The notes under the pieces: model-generated
Seen by the model: only the letters and a program-made list of their open reading frames with translations
Databases searched by the model: none
What the model was told of the DNA's origin: nothing
Part shown: one piece after another, positions 1-8,352 of the stretch
Numbering within the stretch: position 1 is the stretch's first letter
How the letters are laid out: every line of letters starts with the position of its first letter
Translations under genes and position numbers: made by a program
NCBI RefSeq assembly: GCF_014195095.1
Contig: NZ_JACIBC010000002.1
Coordinates: forward strand, 434,001 to 498,000
Direction of reading: 5' to 3'
DNA from: Rhizobium sp. BK602
Lineage (GTDB): Bacteria > Pseudomonadota > Alphaproteobacteria > Rhizobiales > Rhizobiaceae
DNA length: 64,000 bases

Positions 1-38
1 CGGAGTTCAAGCCGTCCATCATTCGGGAGGAGAGCCGG

Positions 39-629
39 ATGCCCTTGCTGCCTCATCATGAGCAGACCGTTTGCGATCCTCTGGGTCTCGGTGAACGGTC
101 GCTGGCCGTCAAGGCGTCCTGCGTCATGGTCGGGACGCTCGCCCTGACGCTTGCCTCATGGGTATCCCTGCCGATGGTGCCAGTACCGGTTACCATGCAG
201 AGCTTTGCAGTCACGATGATCGGCGCGCTCTACGGCTGGCGCCTCGGCGCACTGACCATTCTCGCCTGGCTGGGTGCCGCGCTGCTCGGCTTTCCCGTTC
301 TGGCCGGCAGCGCCAGTGGTATCGCTCCCTTCATGGGCCTGACGGCTGGCTATCTCCTCTCCTTCCCCATCATGGCGGCGCTGGTCGGCTGGCTTGCGGA
401 GCGTGGCTGGAGCGGCGACCGCATCGTGTATAGCTTCGCGGCGCATCTGGCCGGCAATGCGCTGGGTTTGACGCTCGGCGGTGCGTGGCTTGCGGTGCTG
501 CTTGGTGCGCAAGAGGGCCTGTCGCTCGGTGTGGCACCCTTCATTCTCGGCGCTATCCTGAAGTCGGCGCTTGCCGCAGCCGTGCTCACAGGCGTAAAAA
601 TCTACGGCGACAAGGCGCGGCTGATTTGA
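39..629 (+). CDS. bioY: Biotin transporter BioY, ECF S component
   Basis: 196 aa. Integral membrane substrate-binding subunit for biotin uptake. After an approximately 25-residue cytoplasmic leader there are about six hydrophobic segments, with the family signatures PMVPVPVTMQ, LGAALLGFPV and the glycine-rich GLTAGYLLSFP loop. The start ATG is preceded by GGGAGGAG. The stop overlaps the TTG start of the next gene, suggesting coupling. The upstream partner genes expected in an ECF cassette would lie left of the window. Confidence 0.92.
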   Translation: MPLLPHHEQTVCDPLGLGERSLAVKASCVMVGTLALTLASWVSLPMVPVPVTMQSFAVTMIGALYGWRLGALTILAWLGAALLGFPVLAGSASGIAPFMGLTAGYLLSFPIMAALVGWLAERGWSGDRIVYSFAAHLAGNALGLTLGGAWLAVLLGAQEGLSLGVAPFILGAILKSALAAAVLTGVKIYGDKARLI

Positions 630-1051
630 CTGTTCGGCTTCGCGCCCATCACCTGCTCTGCATGCTGACCTTCGTCGGCGAGGGCTATACGCCGGCCTTC
701 ACCGCCAATTACCGCCGCATCGCAGAACGTCTTTCGGCTGGGGAAGAGATCCAGCTCGTATCCGGTCCCGACGATATCTGCGCGCCGCTTCTCGAGGAGA
801 AGGAGCCGCATTGCTTCAACGACTCGGTGCTGGAGCGCGATGCCGCAGCCCTGGCGGATGTCGCGGCTCTCCTGGGGATGGATGTCCGCCCCGGTTCCAT
901 CCTTGTTCCGGATGCCGGTCTGCTGACCAGATTGCGACAGAGCTTCGCCGGCGGCGAAATTCGCCAAGCCTGCATTCGTTGCGAGTGGAGCAATCTATGC
1001 GACCGTATCGCCGCAAACAATTTCGAGGGCATATTGGTCGGTGCGCGCTAA
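626..1051 (+). CDS. DUF1284 domain protein
   Basis: 141 aa beginning at TTG 626, which overlaps the bioY stop (TTGA). The protein opens with TVRLRAHHLLCMLTFVGEGY, the usual start of DUF1284 proteins, which is why I reject the longer upstream frame. Cysteines in LLCML, DDICAPL, EPHCF and the terminal ACIRCEWSNLC could ligate a metal or Fe-S centre. Function is unknown. Its coupling to bioY hints at a link with biotin, but that is only context. Confidence 0.8.
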   Translation: MTVRLRAHHLLCMLTFVGEGYTPAFTANYRRIAERLSAGEEIQLVSGPDDICAPLLEEKEPHCFNDSVLERDAAALADVAALLGMDVRPGSILVPDAGLLTRLRQSFAGGEIRQACIRCEWSNLCDRIAANNFEGILVGAR

Positions 1052-1098
1052 AGCCGGCCGGCGGTCGAGGCGCTCGGGAAAGATGCCCTCTTGCGCCG

Positions 1099-1818
1099 CT
1101 ATTCGGCGCTTTCCCTCTCGCTGGCGCGGTTGTCGGCCTCGAGGGGAAACAGCGCCAGGAAGCGGCGCTCGCCCTCGGGCGTGAACTGGATCGAGCGGCT
1201 GTTTTCCGTTCGCCGCGCCCAGCCCCTGTCGAAGAAGCTGGACAGCAGTGCCTTGCCGAGCCCGCCGGCCAGATGCGTGCGCCGTTCGCTCCAGTCGAGG
1301 CAGGCGCGGCAGAGAGGACGACGGGTCGCGCGCAATCCGCCGACATCGATGCCGATCGCATGAAGATGCGCTTCGCCGCGCTCCGTCAGGTCCAGGCCCT
1401 CGCCGAGTGCCGAGATCGCGCCGGTCGCGATCAGGCTGTCGAGCATGCGCACGCCATAGTCGCCGGCGAGGTGGTCGTAGCAGATGCGTGCCTTGCGCAG
1501 GGCGGGTTCTTTTGGTCCGGGGCGATGGCGCAGATGTCCGCGGCTTGCGGCAAAGCCCATGATACCCTCAAGCAGCTTGCCGACGCCGTCGTCGGCCAGC
1601 GCGAAATAACGATGGCGGCCCTGCTTGCGCTGCGCCAGCAACCCGCCCGCTTCGAGCTTGGACAGATGCGTGCTCGCCGTCTGCAGCGTGATGCCGCCGG
1701 CGGCCGCCAGCTCCGTCGCCGTCAGCGCACGGCCGCCCATCAGCGCGGTCAGCATGTTCGCCCGCGCCGGATCGCCGATCAACGCGCCGATTTGCGCTAT
1801 GTCAGGACCTTCCTTCAT
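1099..1818 (-). CDS. ArsR-family winged-helix regulator
   Basis: 239 aa. The first 90 residues are a winged helix (IGALIGDPARANMLTALMGG, then ATELAAAGGITLQTASTHLSKLEAGGLL with recognition helix QTASTHLSKL). The longer C-terminal part is typical of the double-length ArsR-like proteins and has a CRACLDWSERR segment. It is divergent from the NIPSNAP/ABM pair and probably controls it and itself; an inverted repeat sits just upstream of its start. The effector is unknown. Confidence 0.85.
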   Translation of the reverse strand: MKEGPDIAQIGALIGDPARANMLTALMGGRALTATELAAAGGITLQTASTHLSKLEAGGLLAQRKQGRHRYFALADDGVGKLLEGIMGFAASRGHLRHRPGPKEPALRKARICYDHLAGDYGVRMLDSLIATGAISALGEGLDLTERGEAHLHAIGIDVGGLRATRRPLCRACLDWSERRTHLAGGLGKALLSSFFDRGWARRTENSRSIQFTPEGERRFLALFPLEADNRASERESAE

Positions 1819-1838
1819 ACTTCGATCCTAACCGAAGC
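1819..1838. promoter_or_regulatory. Inverted repeat, candidate ArsR-type operator
   Basis: CTTCG at 1820-1824 and CGAAG at 1833-1837 flank an 8-bp spacer, immediately outside the ArsR-type start codon and in the divergent interval before the NIPSNAP gene. ArsR proteins usually bind such repeats over their own promoter. No binding evidence. Confidence 0.4.
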
Positions 1839-1889
1839 ATCGACGTCATGCAATGTGCGATACCAACTCCGTCAGCAAAGGAGAAAACC

Positions 1890-2219
1890 ATGATCACCTG
1901 TTTCATCCGCTACGAGATTGACCCGTTCAAGAAGGATGCCTTCGCCGAATATGCCAAAGCCTGGGGGCAGGCCATCCCGCGCAACGGCGCCGACCTCATC
2001 GGCTATTTCGGCCCGCATGAAGGGTCTGCGACGACAGCCTACGGCGTCTACAACATCGAGAGCCTTGCGGCTTACGAAGCCTATCGCGCCCGTCTCGTCG
2101 CCGATCCGCTCGGCCGGGCGAATTATGATTTCGCTCGCCGCGAACGCTTCATTCTCCGGGAGGACCGCATCTTCCTGAAAAATGTCTCCCTGCCGCACGC
2201 GCCGAGGATATCGCCATGA
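1890..2219 (+). CDS. NIPSNAP-family protein
   Basis: 109 aa. ITCFIRYEIDPFKKDAFAEYAK and the alternating strand/helix pattern mark the NIPSNAP subset of the dimeric alpha/beta-barrel (ferredoxin-like) fold. I start at ATG 1890, which has AAAGGAGAA six bases before it; the reading frame is open upstream but has no such site. It overlaps the next gene by ATGA (2216-2219), so the two are probably one operon controlled by the divergent ArsR-type protein. No substrate can be assigned. Confidence 0.8.
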   Translation: MITCFIRYEIDPFKKDAFAEYAKAWGQAIPRNGADLIGYFGPHEGSATTAYGVYNIESLAAYEAYRARLVADPLGRANYDFARRERFILREDRIFLKNVSLPHAPRISP

Positions 2220-2584
2220 TCGTGGTCATCTTCGAAGTCACGCCGCAAGCGGGCGAACGCCATCATTATCTTGATATCGCCGGCAAGCTGCGCGCCGAAC
2301 TCGACACGATAGACGGCTTCATCTCCGTCGAACGTTTCGAAAGTCTCACCCAGCCCGGCAAGGTCCTGTCACTGTCCTTCTGGCGCGACGAGGCGGCGGT
2401 TGCGGAGTGGCGCAACCGCGAGGCACATCGCGCCGCGCAGAAGGCCGGGCGCGGCGGCATTTTCGCGGATTACCGGCTGCGGATCGCGCATGTGTTGCGC
2501 GACTATGGCATGAACGAACGGGAGGAGGCGCCGGCCGACAGCCGGTCGAGGCATGACGGATCGGGGCCGGCGGAAGTTCCGTGA
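2216..2584 (+). CDS. Antibiotic biosynthesis monooxygenase (ABM) domain protein
   Basis: 122 aa. IVVIFEVTPQAGERHHYLDIAGKLRAEL, then FISVERFESLTQPGKVLSLSFWRDEAAVAEWRN, is the ABM ferredoxin-like fold found in small monooxygenases and heme-handling proteins. The last approximately 25 residues are polar and probably disordered. Translationally coupled to the preceding NIPSNAP gene. Catalysis is not demonstrable from sequence. Confidence 0.8.
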   Translation: MIVVIFEVTPQAGERHHYLDIAGKLRAELDTIDGFISVERFESLTQPGKVLSLSFWRDEAAVAEWRNREAHRAAQKAGRGGIFADYRLRIAHVLRDYGMNEREEAPADSRSRHDGSGPAEVP

Positions 2585-2635
2585 CGACCGCAGTCTTTAT
2601 TTCCGGGAAATCGTAAAATCTGCGGCTCGCTTTAG

Positions 2636-3838
<1,203 letters not shown>

Positions 3839-3964
3839 TCCCGACTATCCCATCGGCGCGAGCCCGTCCGAGAGCTGCCCCACGGCTTTCGGGCTCACGC
3901 CGCGGCCAGATCCGCATACCCGCCTTCTTCCGTCGAGTACCTCCAGTTAGGGAGGAAGGCGAGA

Positions 3965-4042
3965 CGCCCAGGGCCACCGCATATCCTCGCGAATCCGCAT
4001 GGCTTCAAGCAAGGATTATGCGAGCCCTGGGCGCCATTTTTT
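3965..4042 (+). terminator. Structured terminator after ccrM
   Basis: Outer stem CGCCCAGGGC (3965-3974) pairs perfectly with GCCCTGGGCG (4024-4033). An inner imperfect stem pairs the CGCATA-TCC stretch with GGATTATGCG. A T6 tract follows at 4037-4042. The 49-nt loop is longer than usual, so a small structured RNA is possible. Confidence 0.6.
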
Positions 4043-4061
4043 AAAGGCGTGGCCTCTCGGC

Positions 4062-4427
4062 TCAGAATTCCTGATAATCCGTCACATCGACGCGCACGAC
4101 GCGGCCCTCTTCATCGAAGGTGATCGTTTCCTCGCCCTCGCGGACCAGCGGCTTGCCGGTCTTGCTGTTCGTCGCCCGGACGGACCAGACGGAGCGGCCC
4201 GAAAGCGGCGTCAGCGTTTCCACCAGTGAATTGACGGCAGTCTGATCCGGATAGGTGTCGAAATAGCCGCGGAATGCTTCCATGATCGCCTCGCGGCCGG
4301 CAAGGCTGCCGACGCCGTTCGAGACATAGGTGGCATCCTCGGCGAAGAAGTTCTCGATCGTCTCGTAGTCGAGCTGATTGATGGCGTCATGGAACAGGGT
4401 GATGCGTTCTGCCGGGTCAAATATCAT
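4062..4427 (-). CDS. NTF2/SnoaL-like protein
   Basis: 121 aa. Cone-shaped alpha+beta barrel typical of nuclear transport factor 2-like proteins: FHDAINQLDYETIENFFAEDATYVSNGVG, REAIMEAFRGYFDTYPD, then strands WSVRATNSKTGKPLVREGEETITFDEEGRVVRVDVTDY. Members bind or isomerise small molecules; no specific ligand can be named. It ends close to the ccrM terminator and lies four bases from the HAD gene upstream on the same strand. Confidence 0.75.
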   Translation of the reverse strand: MIFDPAERITLFHDAINQLDYETIENFFAEDATYVSNGVGSLAGREAIMEAFRGYFDTYPDQTAVNSLVETLTPLSGRSVWSVRATNSKTGKPLVREGEETITFDEEGRVVRVDVTDYQEF

Positions 4428-4431
4428 CTCT

Positions 4432-5046
4432 TCAAACCTCGATGCCGTAGGTGGCTAGATCGCTTCTGAGCTTTTCCGCGTCGGTAAAATGGACCGCATG
4501 CCAGCCGGCGGCCCTGGCACCTTCGACGTTGATGAGCGTGTCGTCGATGAAGATGGTCGATGCCGGGTCGAGGCCGAAGCTCTTCGCATGGGTTTCGTAG
4601 ATCGTGACGTCCGGTTTGATCAGGCCGATATCGCCCGATACGGTGACGCCGCGCGTCTTGGTGAGGAAGGGGAAGCGTGCCTGCGCCTCGCGGAACGTAT
4701 CCGAGGCGAAATTGGTCAGCATGGTGACGTCACGCCCCTCCGCGATCAGCTTCTCCATGATCGCCACGCTGCCGTCATAGGCATGCGGCACCATCTCATA
4801 CCAATATTTGCGGAAGGCGCGGATCTGTTCCTCGCGCTCGGGATGCTTTTCTATCAGCAGCGCTTCGGCGTCTTCCCAGGTGCGGCCACGATCCTGTTCG
4901 ATGTTCCATTCATGGGTGCAGACATTGGCGAAAAACCAGGCGCGCTCGGCCTCGTCGGGAATGATGCGGCTATAGGGAAGGCTCGGATCGTAATGGAGAA
5001 GAACCTTGCCGATATCGAACACGATGTGGCGGATTTCTGTCGTCAT
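4432..5046 (-). CDS. HAD-superfamily hydrolase (subfamily IA)
   Basis: 204 aa. Motif I is HIVFDIGKVLLHYD. The nucleophile Asp is present, but the second acidic position is Gly, as in YihX-like proteins, so phosphatase chemistry is not assured. A helical cap covers about residues 25-90, motif II is VTMLTNFASD, and motif III/IV runs through DIGLIKPDVTIYE to STIFIDDTLINVEGARAAGWHAVHF. The likely role is small-molecule phosphate hydrolysis. Probably co-transcribed with mutY upstream and the NTF2-like gene downstream. Confidence 0.88.
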   Translation of the reverse strand: MTTEIRHIVFDIGKVLLHYDPSLPYSRIIPDEAERAWFFANVCTHEWNIEQDRGRTWEDAEALLIEKHPEREEQIRAFRKYWYEMVPHAYDGSVAIMEKLIAEGRDVTMLTNFASDTFREAQARFPFLTKTRGVTVSGDIGLIKPDVTIYETHAKSFGLDPASTIFIDDTLINVEGARAAGWHAVHFTDAEKLRSDLATYGIEV

Positions 5047-5064
5047 GTATGCTTTCCTGATGTG

Positions 5065-6183
5065 TTAGGCGCTGGCCTCGATGAATGCGCCGGTCTTCGC
5101 GAACGCATTGGGAATAGCCTGAGCGATTGCTTTTTTCATGACTGTCGGCAGCGCCTGAGCTTCAAGATTTGTAACCGGCTCCCACCATCCGTCATTGCCG
5201 TCCCCGGTTGACGTCACCCGCGCGCGATAGATCGACAGTCGCAGCTCGAAATGGGTGAAAACATGCGTCACCGTTCCCGCCATTTGCCAATCGGCCGGGA
5301 AGGGAGCGGCGTCCATGCCGGTTTCGCCATCGATCCGCGCCGTCCAGCCGGTGGTCGGCACCTCCGTCATGCCGCCGAGCAGGCCGCTGGCGACGCGCCG
5401 GCGCAGATAGATCTCGCCGTCGCGATTGACCGCCACGAAGGCCGCGCCCTGCCGCACCGGCTTTTCCTTCTTCGCGGCCTTCACCGGAAACTGCTCCGGA
5501 TCGTGGGCGGCAAGCGCCTCGCAGGCATCGTTGAAGGGACAGAGCGCGCAGGCCGGCCGCTTCGGCGTGCAGATTGTGGCGCCCAGATCCATCATTGCCT
5601 GCGCGAAATCGCCCGGCCGGTCGGCCGGGGTCAGCAATGCCACCTTCTGCTTCATCAGCGGTTTGGCGGCGGGCAGGGGGGCCGAGATGGCGTAAAGCCG
5701 GGAGATGACGCGCTCGACATTGCCGTCCATCACGGCCGCCTGCCGGTTGAAGGCGATCGCCGCAACCGCCGCGGCCGTATAGTCGCCGATCCCCGGCAGG
5801 GCTCGCAAGCCCTCCTCGGTGTCGGGGAAACGCCCACCATGCTCAGACGCCACGGCCTCCGCGCATTTCTTCAGGTTGCGGGCGCGGGCATAGTAGCCGA
5901 GCCCGGCCCAGGCGGCCATGACATCGTCGGTCGGTGCCGCCGCGAGGTCGCCGACCGTCGGCCAGCGCGCGAGGAACTTGGCGAAATAGGCCTTGACCGC
6001 CGGCACGGTGGTCTGCTGCAGCATCACCTCGGACAGCCAGATATGGTAGGGATCGGGCCGGATGCCGCGCGCGGCCATCGGCGGCGAAATGCGCCACGGC
6101 AGGTCGCGATGATGGCGGTCGTACCAGGCGAGCAGGGGCGCGGCCGTTGGGGATGCTGTTGTCGTCGTCATGATTTGCCGCAT
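5065..6183 (-). CDS. mutY: A/G-specific adenine glycosylase MutY
   Basis: 372 aa. Removes adenine mispaired with 8-oxoguanine. Visible are SEVMLQQTTV with the catalytic Glu, the helix-hairpin-helix LPGIGDYTAAAVAAIAF, MDGNVERVISR with the catalytic Asp, and the Fe-S loop CTPKRPACALCPFNDAC (C-X6-C-X2-C-X5-C). The Nudix-like 8-oxoG-recognition domain covers about residues 235-350. An alternative ATG four codons in (6171) fits equally well; neither start has a strong ribosome site. Divergent from the DUF721 gene. Confidence 0.95.
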   Translation of the reverse strand: MRQIMTTTTASPTAAPLLAWYDRHHRDLPWRISPPMAARGIRPDPYHIWLSEVMLQQTTVPAVKAYFAKFLARWPTVGDLAAAPTDDVMAAWAGLGYYARARNLKKCAEAVASEHGGRFPDTEEGLRALPGIGDYTAAAVAAIAFNRQAAVMDGNVERVISRLYAISAPLPAAKPLMKQKVALLTPADRPGDFAQAMMDLGATICTPKRPACALCPFNDACEALAAHDPEQFPVKAAKKEKPVRQGAAFVAVNRDGEIYLRRRVASGLLGGMTEVPTTGWTARIDGETGMDAAPFPADWQMAGTVTHVFTHFELRLSIYRARVTSTGDGNDGWWEPVTNLEAQALPTVMKKAIAQAIPNAFAKTGAFIEASA

Positions 6184-6270
6184 CGAGGAGAAGTGCTCTA
6201 TACTTGGCCAAGCTGCGCCGGGCGATCAAGGTCCCGGAGGCGCAAACGAGGTTCCGGACCCTTTTATCAG

Positions 6271-6771
6271 ATGAGTTATCCCCGAAAAGGCGAGAAGCAG
6301 ATCTCCGAGTTGACCAACGGCATCATCGATCCCGTGCTGGCCAAGCGCGCCGGCATCAATACGGCGTTGCTCGGCTCCTGGGACGAGATCGCTGGTGAGG
6401 ATTTTGCCGAATGCACCCGGCCGGAAAAGATCGCCTGGGCCAAGCGCGGCCATGCGGGTGACGATGGCGGCTATCAGCCCGGCGTGCTGACCATCGCCTG
6501 CGAGGGCGCCCGCGCCCTCTTCCTCACCCACGCGCAGGGCGAACTGATCCAGCGCATCAACGGCTTCTTCGGCTTCCACGCCGTCAATCAGATCCGCATC
6601 GTCCAAAAGCCGGTCTCGGTCGCCTCCAAACGCTCCCGTACCCCGCCGCCGCTGAAGGGCGAGGCGGCGCAAAAGCTGGAAGACATGATGGAGGGCATCG
6701 AGGACGACAAGCTGCGGGCGGCCGTGCAAAGACTGGGCACGGCGATGGTTTGGCGGCGGGGCAGGAGATAG
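6271..6771 (+). CDS. DUF721 (DciA-like) protein
   Basis: 166 aa. The DUF721 core is GSWDEIAGEDFAECTRPEKIAW, then LTIACEGARALFLTHAQGELIQRINGFFGFHAVNQIRI. DciA, the DnaB-helicase loader of many bacteria, belongs to this domain family, so a replication role is plausible but not proven. The frame stays open far upstream antisense to mutY; I use ATG 6271 because protein similarity begins there. This is the conserved rhizobial neighbour of mutY. Confidence 0.8.
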   Translation: MSYPRKGEKQISELTNGIIDPVLAKRAGINTALLGSWDEIAGEDFAECTRPEKIAWAKRGHAGDDGGYQPGVLTIACEGARALFLTHAQGELIQRINGFFGFHAVNQIRIVQKPVSVASKRSRTPPPLKGEAAQKLEDMMEGIEDDKLRAAVQRLGTAMVWRRGRR

Positions 6772-6817
6772 AAATACCACGATGTCGGGAAATGCATGGC
6801 ATGTTCATATCTACGAT

Positions 6818-6833
6818 GCTATACATGTATAGC
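6818..6833. promoter_or_regulatory. Perfect 16-bp palindrome, toxin-antitoxin operator
   Basis: GCTATACATGTATAGC is fully palindromic and ends 12 bp before the antitoxin gene. Ribbon-helix-helix antitoxins autoregulate by binding such repeats over their promoter. Assignment is by position. Confidence 0.6.
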
Positions 6834-6844
6834 TATCGGGAGAA

Positions 6845-7078
6845 ATGACGATGCTGGCTTTGAGACTGCCGCCGGAAATTGAAGCAAGGCTTGATGAGCT
6901 GGCCAAACGCACCGGGCGCAGCAAAAGCTTTTATGCTCGCGAAGCGATCCTGGAGCATCTGGACGATCTTGAGGATATCTATCTTGCGGAAAAGCGTCTG
7001 GAAGAGTTTCGCCGTGGCGAAGGCGACACTACTGTTTCCCTGGCTGAATTAATGGCACGCCATGGCGTGGAGGATTGA
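6845..7078 (+). CDS. RHH-type antitoxin (RelB-like)
   Basis: 77 aa. LALRLPPEIEARLDELAKRTGRSKSFYAREAILEHLDDLEDIYLAEKRL is a ribbon-helix-helix DNA-binding domain. The acidic C-terminal tail (RRGEGDTTVSLAELMARHG) would wrap the toxin. A second ATG at 6851 sits eight bases from GGGAG and may be the true start. It overlaps the toxin gene by 17 nt and is preceded by a perfect palindrome, the usual autoregulated antitoxin arrangement. Confidence 0.85.
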   Translation: MTMLALRLPPEIEARLDELAKRTGRSKSFYAREAILEHLDDLEDIYLAEKRLEEFRRGEGDTTVSLAELMARHGVED

Positions 7079-7334
7079 GTTCCTGCGGCCTGCGGAGCGG
7101 GAGCTTGAAAAACTCGGGCATGAGACATCGCGCCGGATATTGAAGTTCCTTCACGAACGTATAGCCAAGCTCGAAGACCCGCGCTCGGTCGGCGAGGCTT
7201 TGAAAGGCTCCGAACTGGGCGACTTCTGGAAATATCGTGTTGGCGACTATCGCATAATTGCTCATATCGAAGACAGCGCCATACGGATTTTGATCGTTCG
7301 GGTCGGAAATCGTCGCGAAGTTTATCGCAGATAG
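7062..7334 (+). CDS. RelE/ParE-superfamily toxin
   Basis: 90 aa. The RelE fold is shown by EFLRPAERELEKLGHETSRRILKFLHERIAKLEDPR, GDFWKYRVGDYRIIAHIED and IRILIVRVGNRREVYR. The terminal Arg/Tyr-rich strand is typical of ribosome-dependent mRNA interferases. It would be neutralised by the overlapping upstream antitoxin. Confidence 0.88.
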   Translation: MAWRIEFLRPAERELEKLGHETSRRILKFLHERIAKLEDPRSVGEALKGSELGDFWKYRVGDYRIIAHIEDSAIRILIVRVGNRREVYRR

Positions 7335-7509
7335 CATCGGCGGTGCATTCGCGGAACGATTCCCATGCAATCCTGACGATAATTTAATCCATCCGTCTTC
7401 TCCAGGTCACAATTCTTTGAAGAAAGTTGGTTGACCGTGCCTTGTTAGCGGCAATCAGCCGTTATATCGCAATGGACCATCAATGACCTCTTAACCCACG
7501 GGTGACTCT

Positions 7510-8250
7510 ATGCCGATGTCCGACATGTTCTTGACCAAACGCCACCTGCTGGGCGGCACTGCCGCCGCAGCACTTTCCGTGGCGTTCGCGGCCGTTGCCG
7601 ACACCGCCGCATTCGCCGCCAACGCCACGACGGCCGGCGGTGCGCAGGAGACCACCAGCACCGCCGCCACGCCGGAGGACGCAATCCCGACGGCCGACGG
7701 CAGCGTCGACATGAACGAAGTGCTGAAGCCCGGCGCCCTGCCGGAGATCGCGCTTGGCAAGGAAGACGCTCCGGTCAAGATCGTCGAATACATGTCGCTG
7801 ACCTGCCCGCACTGCGCGCATTTCGCCGTGACGACCTTCGATGCGATCAAGCAGAAATATGTCGACACCGGCAAGGTTCGCTTCATCATCCGCGAATTCC
7901 CGTTCGATCCGCGCGCCGCGGCCGCCTTCATGCTGGCCCGTTGCGCGCCGCAGGAACAGTACGTGCCGATGGTGGAAATGCTGTTCAAGCAGCAGATCGC
8001 CTGGGCCTCGCCGGATGTCAACGGCCGCGATGCACTGCTGCAAATGTCGAAACTTGCCGGTTTTACTGAGGATAGCTTTACGAAGTGCTTGACGAACCAG
8101 AAGCTTCTGGATGATGTCAATTCAGTACGGGAACGCGCAGCCAAGGATTTCGGCGTCAATGCGACGCCGACCTTCCTGATCAACGGCAAGCGCTATGCGG
8201 GAGACATGTCGGTTGGTGCCATGTCGAAGCTCATCGACAGCCTTCTCTGA
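7510..8250 (+). CDS. DsbA-family thiol:disulfide protein
   Basis: 246 aa. An N-terminal hydrophobic signal segment (residues 7-35) exports it to the periplasm. The thioredoxin domain carries the active site LTCPHCAHF (CPHC, near residues 99-102), and cis-proline region ATPTFLINGKRY near 218. The long alpha-helical insertion between is DsbA-like. It probably introduces or shuffles disulfides in envelope proteins. A GC-rich hairpin with T6 follows the gene. Confidence 0.9.
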   Translation: MPMSDMFLTKRHLLGGTAAAALSVAFAAVADTAAFAANATTAGGAQETTSTAATPEDAIPTADGSVDMNEVLKPGALPEIALGKEDAPVKIVEYMSLTCPHCAHFAVTTFDAIKQKYVDTGKVRFIIREFPFDPRAAAAFMLARCAPQEQYVPMVEMLFKQQIAWASPDVNGRDALLQMSKLAGFTEDSFTKCLTNQKLLDDVNSVRERAAKDFGVNATPTFLINGKRYAGDMSVGAMSKLIDSLL

Positions 8251-8267
8251 TCCGCGCCTTTTGCAAA

Positions 8268-8304
8268 GGGCGGGCGGCGGGGAAACCCGCGCGCCCGCTT
8301 TTTT
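8268..8304 (+). terminator. Rho-independent terminator after dsbA-like gene
   Basis: A GC-only hairpin (GCGGGCGGCGGG, loop GAAA, CCCGCGCGCCCGC with one bulge) is followed by T6 at 8299-8304. It separates the thioredoxin gene from smc. Confidence 0.7.
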
Positions 8305-8352
8305 GCGACTACCTGTTACCTTCTCCCTGTGTGGGAGAAGGAGGTTTAGCCC

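Noticed and set aside
5251..6771. 506-aa plus-strand open frame across mutY
   Set aside because: Only the end (6271-6771) is protein-like (DUF721). The rest is antisense to mutY with Arg/His/Gly-rich composition typical of GC-rich shadows.
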